A DNA stretch of 64,000 bases from Dehalococcoidia bacterium (GTDB lineage: Bacteria > Chloroflexota > Dehalococcoidia > Bin125), in assembly GCA_022825855.1 (NCBI GenBank), contig JAJDWB010000019.1:186001-250000 (forward strand), read 5' to 3'. The notes beneath the pieces were generated by a model. That model was not told the DNA's origin. It worked only from the letters and a program-made list of their open reading frames with translations, and did no database searches. The stretch's first letter is position 1. Every line of letters begins with the position of its first letter. Shown here one piece after another: positions 50,217 to 60,007 of this stretch. A program made the position numbers and the translations under genes.

Positions 50217-50293
50217 GCGCCCGTAGCTCAGCGGATTAGAGCGCTGCCCTGCGGAGGCAGAGGTCGCAGGTTCAAGTCCTGCCGGGCGCGCCA
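50217..50293 (+). tRNA. tRNA-Arg(GCG)
   Basis: Acceptor GCGCCCG/CGGGCGC; anticodon stem CTGCC/GGCAG around CTGCGGA, giving anticodon GCG; T-loop TTCAAGT; CCA encoded. Most bacteria read CGN codons with ACG (inosine), so GCG is unusual. Confidence 0.9.
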
Positions 50294-50656
50294 CCCATCC
50301 TCCCCCCTTTCGTCATTCCTGCGAAGGCAGGAACCACGAACCTCCCAACTCCGCCACCTGTAACACCCTCAGCCGTCCCTCCTCCCGTCGCCCCGCGCCC
50401 CGCCTGCCCCTGGCTTGAACAGGGGACGCGGGGCCCAGACCTCGATCTCCGAGCGAAGTACCGAGGTCCGCCTCACCTCAGGATTCCGCGCCTTGGTCAA
50501 GCCAAGGGCAGGCTGCGCGGGGCCCCCGCCTGCGCGGGGGCGACTTCGTTTGCGGGAGAGGGAGCCCTTCCACTCCGCAAACCACGACACAACACCGAAC
50601 ACCCATTCATGTATAGTGACAAGAACATCTGTCTGGCCAAGAAGGAGAGTTCAACC
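50294..50656. other. Repeat-rich spacer before the HTH gene
   Basis: Contains a hairpin TTCCTGC-GAAG-GCAGGAA (50316-50333), one copy of a ~36-bp unit also found at 51413-51448 (here 50402-50437), and the left 65-bp inverted repeat. A TATAGT at 50612-50617 could be the -10 box of the HTH gene. Confidence 0.55.
50402..50437. repeat. Direct repeat copy 1 (pair at 51413-51448)
   Basis: GCCTGCCCCTGGC then (TT or GC) GAACAGGGG and a GGGGCC tail occur here and at 51413-51448 in the same orientation, flanking the HTH gene. Six or so positions differ. It partly overlaps the right inverted repeat of the mobile unit. Confidence 0.65.
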
Positions 50657-51424
50657 ATGCACATCTCGCCCAAACGACGCCGGCGCTGCCTCAACATCCA
50701 CCATCTCAGCATGCAGGGCCACTCCCAGCGCCAGATCGCCAAGCGACTCGAAGTCTCGCACGCCACCGTCCGCGCCGACCTCCAACTGATCGAGACCCAC
50801 TGGTCCGACATCGCCGCGCCGGCCGCCGACGACCTGCTCTTGGAGCAGCTCCACCTGATCCGCGAGCAGACCGCTCGCATCACCGAGTTCAACATCATGG
50901 AGACCTTCGGCAAGCACATGACGATCTCCGAGTACCTCAAGGCCTGCGACGACCGCGACGCCCGGGTCCTCGCCTACATCCGCGAGGCACGCCGCACGAT
51001 CGAGGCCGTCCACCGCCGCGCCGGCGAGCGCGAGGCCCAGCCCGACCTCTACGAGGACGCAGAAACCGAGACAAACCCGTCAGAAACCAGCACCAAATCT
51101 GACATCACTGTCCAGCCCAATTCGGTTTCGCCGCAGCCAGAGCTGGAGATCGTCGCCGCAGACCCTCCACAGGAAAAAAATCCGCCCGAGACCGCTCAAC
51201 CGGACCCCGATCCCCTGCTCGACCCCATAATCCAGGAGGCCATCGCCCTCTTTCCCCAGCTCAAGGGCAAACCCACCGAAGAAATCCTCACCTTCCTCGA
51301 CCAACTCACCGACCCAGCCAACGAGCAACCCCTCCAAACCGCCGCCGCCGGCTAACTCCGGCTCCCTCTCCCTCAAACAAAGTCGCCCCCGCGTAGGCGG
51401 GGGCCCCGCGCAGCCTGCCCCTGG
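50502..51424. mobile_element. HTH gene flanked by 65-bp inverted repeats
   Basis: Arms 50502-50566 and 51360-51424 are inverted copies identical at 61 of 65 positions. Each arm also contains its own internal palindrome (GGGGCCCCCGCC...GCGGGGGC). They enclose one gene and nothing else (923 bases). The pattern resembles a small mobile or REP-associated unit. No transposase is encoded, so it would need help from elsewhere. Target-site duplications are not evident. Confidence 0.65.
50657..51355 (+). CDS. HTH protein inside the inverted-repeat unit
   Basis: 232 residues from ATG 50657, with AAGGAG nine bases upstream. The N terminus is basic and carries a helix-turn-helix (SMQGHSQRQIAKRLEVSHAT, about 15-34) of the kind seen in transposase/terminase-small-subunit-like and LuxR/resolvase-tail DNA-binding proteins. 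A helical middle (about 55-120) follows, then an acidic, Pro- and Gln-rich tail (about 125-200) and a short C-terminal helix (IIQEAIALFPQLKGKP). It lacks an obvious nuclease or transposase catalytic domain. It may bind the flanking inverted repeats. Family not recognised. Confidence 0.75.
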   Translation: MHISPKRRRRCLNIHHLSMQGHSQRQIAKRLEVSHATVRADLQLIETHWSDIAAPAADDLLLEQLHLIREQTARITEFNIMETFGKHMTISEYLKACDDRDARVLAYIREARRTIEAVHRRAGEREAQPDLYEDAETETNPSETSTKSDITVQPNSVSPQPELEIVAADPPQEKNPPETAQPDPDPLLDPIIQEAIALFPQLKGKPTEEILTFLDQLTDPANEQPLQTAAAG

Positions 51425-51462
51425 CGCGAACAGGGGGCGGGGGCCCCGCTCGGGTTCCGGCC

Positions 51463-51483
51463 CCCTCTCCCTCTGGGAGAGGG
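51463..51483. repeat. CCCTCTCCC/GGGAGAGGG hairpin
   Basis: A perfect 9-bp stem with TCT loop 81 bases upstream of uvrC, followed by CTGGGGTGAGGG. This looks like a common intergenic REP-type sequence. It could also end transcription of the HTH gene, but no T tract follows. Confidence 0.6.
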
Positions 51484-51563
51484 CTGGGGTGAGGGTCCGG
51501 GGCGGGGTGGTCCGACCGCTCAGGAGAGCTCCTCCACCCTCGCGCCTTCGCTAATCTGAAGCC

Positions 51564-53522
51564 GTGACCAGCAACGCCCCCGACCGGACCGACCCGACCG
51601 CGACCGATCAGGCCCGCGCCCAGCTCCAGGCGCAGGTTGCCGCCATGCCGGCCCGGCCCGGCGTCTACACCTTCCGCGACGCCAACGACCGCGTCATCTA
51701 CATCGGCAAGGCCGCCAATCTCAAGTCCCGCGTGCGCAGCTACTTCGGTTCGCCCCGCTCACTCGAAGGCAAGACCCGCGTTCTCGCCCGCCGGATCGCC
51801 GCGCTCGAATACGTCACCACCCGCACCGAGCAGGACGCCCTCCACCTCGAGGCGACCCTGGTCAAGCGCCACCAGCCCTTCTTCAACGTCCGGCTCAAGG
51901 ACGACAAGCACTACCCCTACCTCAAAATCGACGTCGACGCGCCCTGGCCGCGCGTCACCATCACCCGCCGCGTGGCCAAGGACGGCAGCCGCTACTTCGG
52001 CCCCTACGCCTCGGCCAAGTCGGTCCGCACCACGCTCGACCTGGTCAAGAAGCTGTTCCCCTGGCGCTCCTGCGACAAGGTGATCACCGGCTCCGACCCG
52101 CGCCCCTGCCTCGAGTACTACATCCGCCGCTGCATCGCGCCCTGCACCTCCTTCTGCACGCCGGACGAGTACCAAGAGGTGATCGATCAGACCATGCTCT
52201 TTCTCGACGGCAAGAGCGAAACCGTCGTCAAGCAGCTCAAGACGGCCATGACCGACGCCGCCGACGAGCTCAACTTCGAGCGCGCCGCCCAGCTCCGCGA
52301 CCAGATCACCGCCGTCGAGCGGGTCACCGAAACCCAGCTCACCGCCGACACCGCCGCCGCCGAGATCGACGTCTTCGGCCTCGCCGTCGACGGCGACGAA
52401 GCGGTCGTCCAGGTGCTCTTCATCCGCGGCCAGAAGATGGCCGGTTCCGACCACTTCACCCTCGCCGGCGTCAAGGACGAGCCGACCGGTTCGGTCATCG
52501 CCTCGTTCCTCCGCCAGCACTACGAGAGCGGCCTGCAGCCGCCCCGGCTGGTGCTGATCCCCGACCAGATCGACGACCTCGATCTGCTCCAGGACTGGCT
52601 CTCCGAGAAGCGCGGCACGCGGGTCGAGGTCCGCCATCCGCGCCGCGGCGACAAGCGCCGGCTGGTCGAGATGGCGGCTGAGAACGCCTCCGAGACGCTG
52701 GCCATGTCCCGCGTGCGCTGGATGGCCGACCGCGGCCGCACCGACGCCGCCCTGGCCGAACTGGAAGAGGCGCTCAGCCTGCCCGCTCCGCCGCGCCGCA
52801 TCGAGTGCTACGACATCTCCAACACCCAGGGCGCCAACGTCGTCGCCTCGATGGTCGTCTTTCTCGACGGCCGCCCCGCGACCAGCGAGTACCGCCGCTT
52901 CCGGATCAAGACGGTCGACACGTCCGACGGACCGAACGATTTCGCCTCGATGGCCGAGGTCATCCAGCGCCGCTTCAAGCGGCTCGGCGAGCAGCGCCGG
53001 GCCGAGCGATCCGAGGGCTACGACGTGCCCGAGGAGCCGCCCATCGCCGGGTCCGGCGACGAGGATCAGTCGGACTCCGAGTCCGAGGGCTGGGGCGCGG
53101 TGCCCGACCTGGTCATCGTCGACGGCGGCAAGGGCCAGGTCTCGGCCGCTCACGATGTGATGCGCAACCTCGCCGTCGACGACATTCCGCTGACCGGACT
53201 GGCCAAGCGCGAAGAACTGCTCTACCAGGTCGATTCCGCCGATCCGGTTCGGCTCGACCGCCGCTCGCAGGGCCTCTACCTGGTCCAGCGCATTCGCGAC
53301 GAGGCGCACCGCTTCGCGATCAGCTATCACCGCCGCCTGCGCGCCCGCCAGACCTCGCAGAGCACGCTCGACCGGATCAAGGGAATCGGCCCGCGCCGCA
53401 AGAAGGCGCTGCTGAAGAAGTTCGGCTCGCTCCAGGCCATGCGCGAGGCTGAGGTCAACGATCTCGCCGCCACCCCGGGCATGACCCGCCGACTGGCCGA
53501 GCAGCTCAGGGCCGAGCTGTGA
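51564..53522 (+). CDS. uvrC: Excinuclease ABC subunit C
   Basis: 652 residues from GTG 51564. Domains in order: GIY-YIG nuclease (RPGVYTFRDANDRVIYIGKA, about 30-49, with LKSRVRSYF), Cys-rich part (RPCLEYYIRRCIAPCTSFC, about 178-196), UvrB-binding UVR motif (ELNFERAAQLRDQI, about 233-246), RNase H-like C-terminal nuclease (ECYDISNTQGANVVASMVVF, DLVIVDGGKGQ) and helix-hairpin-helix end (IKGIGPRRKKALLKKFGSL). UvrC makes both incisions in nucleotide excision repair with UvrA and UvrB. An acidic insertion about 485-505 is unusual but in a linker. It converges on eno with only 7 bases between stops. Confidence 0.97.
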   Translation: MTSNAPDRTDPTATDQARAQLQAQVAAMPARPGVYTFRDANDRVIYIGKAANLKSRVRSYFGSPRSLEGKTRVLARRIAALEYVTTRTEQDALHLEATLVKRHQPFFNVRLKDDKHYPYLKIDVDAPWPRVTITRRVAKDGSRYFGPYASAKSVRTTLDLVKKLFPWRSCDKVITGSDPRPCLEYYIRRCIAPCTSFCTPDEYQEVIDQTMLFLDGKSETVVKQLKTAMTDAADELNFERAAQLRDQITAVERVTETQLTADTAAAEIDVFGLAVDGDEAVVQVLFIRGQKMAGSDHFTLAGVKDEPTGSVIASFLRQHYESGLQPPRLVLIPDQIDDLDLLQDWLSEKRGTRVEVRHPRRGDKRRLVEMAAENASETLAMSRVRWMADRGRTDAALAELEEALSLPAPPRRIECYDISNTQGANVVASMVVFLDGRPATSEYRRFRIKTVDTSDGPNDFASMAEVIQRRFKRLGEQRRAERSEGYDVPEEPPIAGSGDEDQSDSESEGWGAVPDLVIVDGGKGQVSAAHDVMRNLAVDDIPLTGLAKREELLYQVDSADPVRLDRRSQGLYLVQRIRDEAHRFAISYHRRLRARQTSQSTLDRIKGIGPRRKKALLKKFGSLQAMREAEVNDLAATPGMTRRLAEQLRAEL

Positions 53523-53529
53523 CCTGAGT

Positions 53530-54864
<1,335 letters not shown>

Positions 54865-55788
54865 CTAGCTGGCGCGCGGATGCGCCCGATCATAGACGTC
54901 GCGCAGGTGTTCGTCGGTGAGCTGGGTGTAGAGTTGGGTGGTCGAGATGTTCGCGTGGCCCATCAGCTCCTGCACGTTGCGCAAGGGCGCCGAGCCGCGC
55001 AGCAGGTGGGTGGCGAAGCTGTGCCGCAGCGTGTGCGGCGTCACGCCCTTGATCCCGGCCTCCTCGGCGTAGTGCTTGATGATCAGCCAGACGCCCTGGC
55101 GGGTCAGCCGCTCGCCGCGCCTGTTGATGAACAGCGCCACTTCGCGCCGGCCGCGCGCGAGCTTGGGCCGCGCTTCCTGCAGATAGTGATGCAGCGCAGC
55201 GACGGCGGCCGAGTGGATCGGAATCAGCCGCTCGCGCCGGCCCTTGCCGACGCAGCGCACCGAGGCCCGCTGGCCCTGCAGTTCAATCGAAGAGAGGTCG
55301 AGCGAGACGAACTCCGAGACCCGCATGCCGGTCGCGTAGAGCATCTCCAGCATCGCCTGGTCGCGCGCCGCCTCGGGCGTGTTCCAGCGGCTCGGCTGCT
55401 CCAGCAGCGCGTCGACTTCCTGGATTGTCAGCGTGCGCGGCAGGCTGCGCCCGACACGCGGCGAAGTGAGCTGCTCGGCCGGGTTGTCCTGGATCAGCCC
55501 CTCGCCGTGAAGGTAGCTGAACAGGCTCTTGACCGCGGCAACCTTGCGCGCCACCGTCGCCGCCGCGTACTGCTGCTCCCGGAGGTGGACGATGTAGCCC
55601 TGCAGGTGCTCGGTGTCGATCCGCTCGATCGGCACGCTGCCGGACGGATCGTCGCTGCCGCTGTAGGCCTGCTCGACGAAGTAGGCCCGGAGCTGGGCCA
55701 GATCGTTACGGTAGGCCGAGATCGTGTTGGCCGACGCTCCGCGTTCGGCCGCCATGTAGGTCAGAAACTGCTGGATTTCGTGTTCCAT
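54865..55788 (-). CDS. xerD: Tyrosine recombinase XerC/XerD
   Basis: 307 residues from ATG 55788. N-terminal SAM-like domain (FLTYMAAERGASANTISAYR), then the catalytic domain: first Arg in LYATGMRVSEFVSLDL, Lys in GKGRRERLIPIH, HxxR in TPHTLRHSFATHLLRG, second His in LMGHANISTTQLYT with the nucleophile Tyr. This is a chromosomal Xer-type recombinase resolving chromosome dimers at dif. Its genomic place next to eno suggests a housekeeping role rather than a mobile-element integrase. XerC cannot be excluded. Confidence 0.93.
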   Translation of the reverse strand: MEHEIQQFLTYMAAERGASANTISAYRNDLAQLRAYFVEQAYSGSDDPSGSVPIERIDTEHLQGYIVHLREQQYAAATVARKVAAVKSLFSYLHGEGLIQDNPAEQLTSPRVGRSLPRTLTIQEVDALLEQPSRWNTPEAARDQAMLEMLYATGMRVSEFVSLDLSSIELQGQRASVRCVGKGRRERLIPIHSAAVAALHHYLQEARPKLARGRREVALFINRRGERLTRQGVWLIIKHYAEEAGIKGVTPHTLRHSFATHLLRGSAPLRNVQELMGHANISTTQLYTQLTDEHLRDVYDRAHPRAS

Positions 55789-56003
55789 GTCGCTGCGTCA
55801 TCTCCTTCAAGAGCGTCCGTCGGCCGCTTGCTGGGCATTGGCGGCGCCGGCAACAGGCGCCGGCGCTGGATCCGCTCTAGCAAGCGCCGGAACTCGTCCG
55901 CGTGGCCGATCGGTAATGCCAGTTATCTGTTGTTCCAGCTAACGCTGCGGCAACATTCGCACCCGCCTTTCGGCGTACAGAATTGCTGCGATAACCTTGC
56001 GAT

Positions 56004-56555
56004 GTGCCCTCTTCGATCTCACCCGACTCCGGCGTCAGCGATTCCGCGCATCCCCGCCACGAGCGCCTGCGAGCCTGGTGGGAAGCCGGCTCCGGCGGGG
56101 CGATGGTCTACAACGAGCTGCGCCGCGTGCCTCGCCAATCGTGGGACGGCGCGCTGGAGCGTCTGCCCGAGGACGACGGCCCCGAACCGGTCCCGCCGCC
56201 CGATCGCCCGCCGGCCCGCGTGGTCGATCTGCCCGAGGTCCTGGCGCTGCGCGCGCTGCTCATGGATCGGCGCGTCGCCTTCGACACCGTCGAGCGCTGG
56301 ATCCGCGCGCTGACCCAGACCACGCGGATGCTCGAGTACGAGCGTCCCCTGGTCTGGACCGCAGACCATGTCGCCGCCCGGCTGATCCAGATCGCGGAGG
56401 GCGGCGAGGGCAGCATGTGGTCGACGCTCGAAGTCGTGCGCGAACTGTGGGAGTGGCATCCGGACCATCCCTACATCGAGGTCCAGTCGGAGCGGCTGCT
56501 GAGCTGGCTGGAGATGTTGCTCGCCTCGCCGCAGTCCGGATCCGCGAAGTCATGA
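56004..56555 (+). CDS. Hypothetical 183-aa protein
   Basis: 183 residues from ATG 56004 (MPSSISPDSGVSDSAHPRHE). Helical with WWEAGSGGAMVYNELRRV, a Pro-rich linker (PVPPPDRPPARVVDLPE) and several Trp residues in the C-terminal half (RELWEWHPDHPYIEVQSERL). No family recognised. Its stop overlaps the start of the next gene as ATGA, so the two are co-translated. The codon use matches the backbone. Confidence 0.68.
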   Translation: MPSSISPDSGVSDSAHPRHERLRAWWEAGSGGAMVYNELRRVPRQSWDGALERLPEDDGPEPVPPPDRPPARVVDLPEVLALRALLMDRRVAFDTVERWIRALTQTTRMLEYERPLVWTADHVAARLIQIAEGGEGSMWSTLEVVRELWEWHPDHPYIEVQSERLLSWLEMLLASPQSGSAKS

Positions 56556-57430
56556 CCGACGATCCGCCCCGTCAGCGCATTTCGCCAATCACCTTCCCGT
56601 CCGATACGCCCGAACTGCATCGACCGGGAGACGACGAACCGCAGCATCGGCGCGACGCGTTCCGCGAGACCGGCTTCGCGCTGGCGCTCGATCTGCAGTG
56701 GCTGCAGGCGGCCTTCAGCCTGCAGCGCAAGATCGTGAAGCAGTCTTATGCCTCCTCGTTCCGCAACCGCCGTTATGCCTCGGCGTTAATGTTCTGGTCG
56801 CGCGTCTACAGCGGCGGGATCGAGGCTCGGGCGCTCACGGCGCGCGGTTCGTACTCCTCGGCGCTGGCGCTGATGCGGGCGACGATGGAGTGGCTGGGCG
56901 CGGAACAGGCCGTGGTTGGCGAGGAACAGGTCGAGTTCGAGGACTGGCTGCGCGAGGCCTGGTCGAACCACGCGGAACATCACGCCACCGAGATCGGCAT
57001 GGGCCAGTACATGGCCGGCCAGCAGATCGCGATGGCGCCGGAGACGGCCGACGCCTATCGCGCCGTCTCGGAGCTGTCGCGCTCGCACTTCGGCGCCTCG
57101 GCGCTGTTGACCGCCGACGGATCGCACGACAAGCGCTTCCTCGTCAACTGGGCCGACGAGGCGTTTCACCTCGGCTGGGCGCAGTTGCTGTTCGGCTGGC
57201 AGATCACGATCCAGGATCGGCAGTGCCGCTTCGCGGTCGGCAGCGGACTGTTCGGCGTCGAGTCGGTCGACCGGCAGGAGTATCAGCGTCTGCATCGGCA
57301 GAGCCAGAGCATCCTCGAGGATCCGCGGCGCTGCCGCGCCGAGTGGATCGTCGAGCAGGGCCGCCACCGGTTGCTGATCGACGGCTACCGCCGCCAGCCC
57401 TCGGGCGCGCCCAAGCGCATCCTGCTCTAG
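56552..57430 (+). CDS. Hypothetical 292-aa protein
   Basis: 292 residues from ATG 56552, coupled by ATGA to the preceding gene; the longer frame starting at 55997 is that gene's shadow. The central part is helical: FSLQRKIVKQSYASSFRNRR, SALALMRATMEWLGAEQAVV, DWLREAWSNHAEHHATEIGM. This resembles proteins with helical His/Glu-rich bundles, but no metal set is certain. Function not recognised. Conserved only in the sense that both genes are long, overlap-coupled and have clean coding character. Confidence 0.72.
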   Translation: MTDDPPRQRISPITFPSDTPELHRPGDDEPQHRRDAFRETGFALALDLQWLQAAFSLQRKIVKQSYASSFRNRRYASALMFWSRVYSGGIEARALTARGSYSSALALMRATMEWLGAEQAVVGEEQVEFEDWLREAWSNHAEHHATEIGMGQYMAGQQIAMAPETADAYRAVSELSRSHFGASALLTADGSHDKRFLVNWADEAFHLGWAQLLFGWQITIQDRQCRFAVGSGLFGVESVDRQEYQRLHRQSQSILEDPRRCRAEWIVEQGRHRLLIDGYRRQPSGAPKRILL

Positions 57431-57436
57431 CGGCGC

Positions 57437-58822
57437 TCACGACTGGCAGACGGGTTCGTAGACGTAGCGGAAGGGCTGCAGGTAGGCGAGCGCCAGCTCC
57501 AGACCCTCGATCGTCTGGGATCGTTCGCCGCCGCCGTCGTGCAGGATGACGACGCGGCCGTGCGCCGCGCCGCCGACGATCCGATTGGCGATTTCGAGCG
57601 CGCCGGGCGAGGTCCAATCGCGCGGGCGGATCTCGCCCATGACGACTTTCAGGCCCATCTGCGCGGCGCGCGACTCGGTGTGCTCGTCCATGCTGTAGTA
57701 GGGCGGCCGCATGCAGGCGGTGGCGTCCTCGCCGAGCAGTTCCTGGGTGCTGGCCAGCGTGTCGAAGAACTCGTCCTCCTCGATCCCGGCCAGCGAGTCG
57801 TGGTTCCAGGTGTGATTGGCGAGCGTGTGGCCCTCGCGCACGATGCGGTCAATCAGCTCGGGGTGAGCGGCGGCGCTGGAGCCGACGACGAAGAACGTGG
57901 CGCGGGCGTCGTAGCGGGCGAGCACGTCGAGGACCCGGGGCGTGAACTCGGGATGCGGGCCGTCGTCGAAGGTCAGGTAGAGGCGGGCGGCGGGAATCGA
58001 GAACTCGAACTCGTCCACGATCCGGCTCAGCTCGGGCGCGCAACTCCGTTCATCCGCTGCGCAGCCGCTGCGGGGACTGAAGGCGACCGCGACATCGGCG
58101 CCGGGCTCGGCCTGCACGGTGACGCGGAAGAGATCGTGGCGGCCGTCGACGCGGTCGATCCCGCTGACGCGGCCGTTGGCGACCTGGAAGGCGCGGTCGC
58201 GCAGCTCCTGCAGGCCGGCCCAGACCGGCTCGCTGAGTTCGAGCAGGAACTCGATCGAGGCCTGCGCCGTGTGATGCGTGGGCGGCTCGACCACGCGCGC
58301 GGCGACCGGCGGACCCGGGACCGTGGCGGCGGTCAGCGGGGCGCTGCAGTATGAGGCCAGGGCGTGACAGGGGACTCGCCGGACCAACCCGACATCAACG
58401 CTGCGACGGCCCTGCGGCGCGATCGTCGCGGTCCACTCGACGCCGGCCGGATCGTTGCGGGCGAGCGTGCGGACTTCGCCCGACTGGACGACCAGCGAGT
58501 GCGGCCAAAGGGAGAGCGGCGTGTCGCCCAGGGGCTGGGCGAAGCGGATCGTGACGTCGAAGTCGGCGCCGCGGTGGCGGACCGGGGAGGAGACGATGGC
58601 GGCCGGCGGCGAGCCGTGGGGCCAGAGCAGGCGCATGAGCGCCGGCTCCGACTCGGCGATGAAGTGCGGGCCGACCGCCTCCGGCGGCGCGCCGGGCGTG
58701 AGCAGAGAGACGGCGGTGGGATCGGACGGAGCGCCGGGTTGGCGGGAGTCAATGCCGGGCATGGGGAACCACCAGTGGGCCAGGATGCAGAAGCCGATGA
58801 GGGTCACCGCCGCACCCAGCAT
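57437..58822 (-). CDS. Polysaccharide deacetylase (NodB domain), membrane-anchored
   Basis: 461 residues from ATG 58822. An N-terminal hydrophobic segment (LGAAVTLIGFCILAHWWF) is a signal anchor. The middle (about 60-270) is a beta-rich Ig-like part of unknown role. The NodB domain occupies about 275-455: LTFDDGPHPEFTPRVLDVLA (catalytic DD), ANHTWNHDS (metal H-x3-H), MRPPYYSMDEHTE, and VVILHDGGGERS. Such enzymes remove acetyl groups from surface or peptidoglycan sugars outside the cell. It converges on the preceding hypothetical gene with 6 bases between stops. Confidence 0.93.
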   Translation of the reverse strand: MLGAAVTLIGFCILAHWWFPMPGIDSRQPGAPSDPTAVSLLTPGAPPEAVGPHFIAESEPALMRLLWPHGSPPAAIVSSPVRHRGADFDVTIRFAQPLGDTPLSLWPHSLVVQSGEVRTLARNDPAGVEWTATIAPQGRRSVDVGLVRRVPCHALASYCSAPLTAATVPGPPVAARVVEPPTHHTAQASIEFLLELSEPVWAGLQELRDRAFQVANGRVSGIDRVDGRHDLFRVTVQAEPGADVAVAFSPRSGCAADERSCAPELSRIVDEFEFSIPAARLYLTFDDGPHPEFTPRVLDVLARYDARATFFVVGSSAAAHPELIDRIVREGHTLANHTWNHDSLAGIEEDEFFDTLASTQELLGEDATACMRPPYYSMDEHTESRAAQMGLKVVMGEIRPRDWTSPGALEIANRIVGGAAHGRVVILHDGGGERSQTIEGLELALAYLQPFRYVYEPVCQS

Positions 58823-58995
58823 CCCTGGATCCTCTCTGGTCGGTTCTTGACGTAACGAGGATACAGGGCATTATGGCATGTCCCGGAACACCGGGCTCGA
58901 CGGCGGGCCGGCAGTCGAACGGCTCGGCGCCCTGGCGGCGGACCGTGAGCCGGAATGGGGCCGGCGCGGCGGGAGGCGGTAGGCTGGAGTTCCCG

Positions 58996-59070
58996 GGGCC
59001 GTAGCTCAGCCGGGAGAGCGCTGCCCTTGCACGGCAGAGGTCAGGGGTTCGAATCCCCTCGGCTCCACCA
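58996..59070 (+). tRNA. tRNA-Ala(TGC)
   Basis: Acceptor GGGGCCG/CGGCTCC; anticodon loop CTTGCAC (TGC) between CTGCC and GGCAG; T-loop TTCGAAT; CCA encoded. Confidence 0.95.
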
Positions 59071-59460
59071 CGCCTGTTCCCTGGAATCTTGGCGAAGTGA
59101 GCGGCGCTTGCTTCGTTGTGATCCGCGGTCCGGCGGGTGCCGCTGCCTGTGGATGTGGTCGCCTGGGTGGTTGGTAGAAGTTTTTTCTTCCGGGCGCCGT
59201 CGAGAAAAACGTGCGTCCGACCGCGTAAAACACTGGGTTTTCGGCGATCTCGGGTGGTTGGAAGTGGTTAGCTTTGGTTGGCTTTGGCAAGCCGCGGTTG
59301 GCTGCCCAGGGGCGGGGTTGGCTGTCGGTCATGTCGCTCCCTCCGCATTGCGCTATTGGGTGATTGTATGCGGACTGATGTTCGGTCGCGTGGTTGGTGT
59401 GTCGGAGGTGACGGTTGGAACGTAGACTGGCGGTGGCGGATGGTACGAACGGAGGCTGAC
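59071..59460. other. Gap after tRNA-Ala
   Basis: 390 bases without a recognisable gene. A repetitive GGTTGGCT-type stretch occurs around 59262-59330 (several GGTTGG units). GAGAAAAACGTGCG and similar sequence at 59190-59220 is less GC-rich than its surroundings. No function assigned. Confidence 0.4.
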
Positions 59461-59877
59461 GTGGGCGAGATCGTTGTCGAGATGGAGTTGGAAAACATCG
59501 AGGACCGCAACCTGGTGCGGGCTGGCGTTCGGGCCGAGGCCGACGTACGCCGGGAGACGATACAGGCTGTGGCGGATACCGGGGCGATGATGCTGGCGTT
59601 GCCAGCGGATGTAGTGGAGCGGCTCGGCGTTCCCGTCGTGGATTCGATCACCACGACCTACGCCGACGGGCGACGAGGCGATTTGCCAGTGACCGACACG
59701 CTGAGGATCCGGATTGGGGATCGGGAAATGGGGACGGAGTGCATCGTGGTGCCAGAGGGCGCGGAGGCGCTGGTCGGTGTCCTGGTGATGGAGCGACTGG
59801 ACTTGATCGCGGACCCGGTCAATCAGACGCTGGGTCCGAGGCCGGAGTCGCCGGATCGGCCGTTGTTGCGGGTGTGA
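59461..59877 (+). CDS. Retropepsin-like clan AA aspartic protease
   Basis: 138 residues from GTG 59461, with GGAGG five bases upstream; an in-frame ATG lies seven codons further. The catalytic motif is AVADTGAMMLALPADVVERL (D-T-G, with the hydrophobic flap-like follow-up), and the later VGVLVMERLDL matches the second conserved Leu/Gly block of small bacterial retropepsin-like proteins (TIGR03698 type). They act as homodimers. A substrate is not known. It is followed by the restriction-modification pair. Confidence 0.8.
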   Translation: MGEIVVEMELENIEDRNLVRAGVRAEADVRRETIQAVADTGAMMLALPADVVERLGVPVVDSITTTYADGRRGDLPVTDTLRIRIGDREMGTECIVVPEGAEALVGVLVMERLDLIADPVNQTLGPRPESPDRPLLRV

Positions 59878-60007
59878 GGTTGTGAGAGGTTCATACCAGC
59901 TTCGAAAGATGCATCAGACTGAACGAGGGATGTCAACAACATTCTCACGTTGGCACTAATGTGTTGTATTCTCAGCCAGCCGGTTGAGATGGGTTGAGGA
60001 ACGAGTG

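Noticed and set aside
51759-53330. A 523-codon frame opposite uvrC
   Set aside because: A GC-rich shadow of uvrC; the plus-strand product has all UvrC domains in order.
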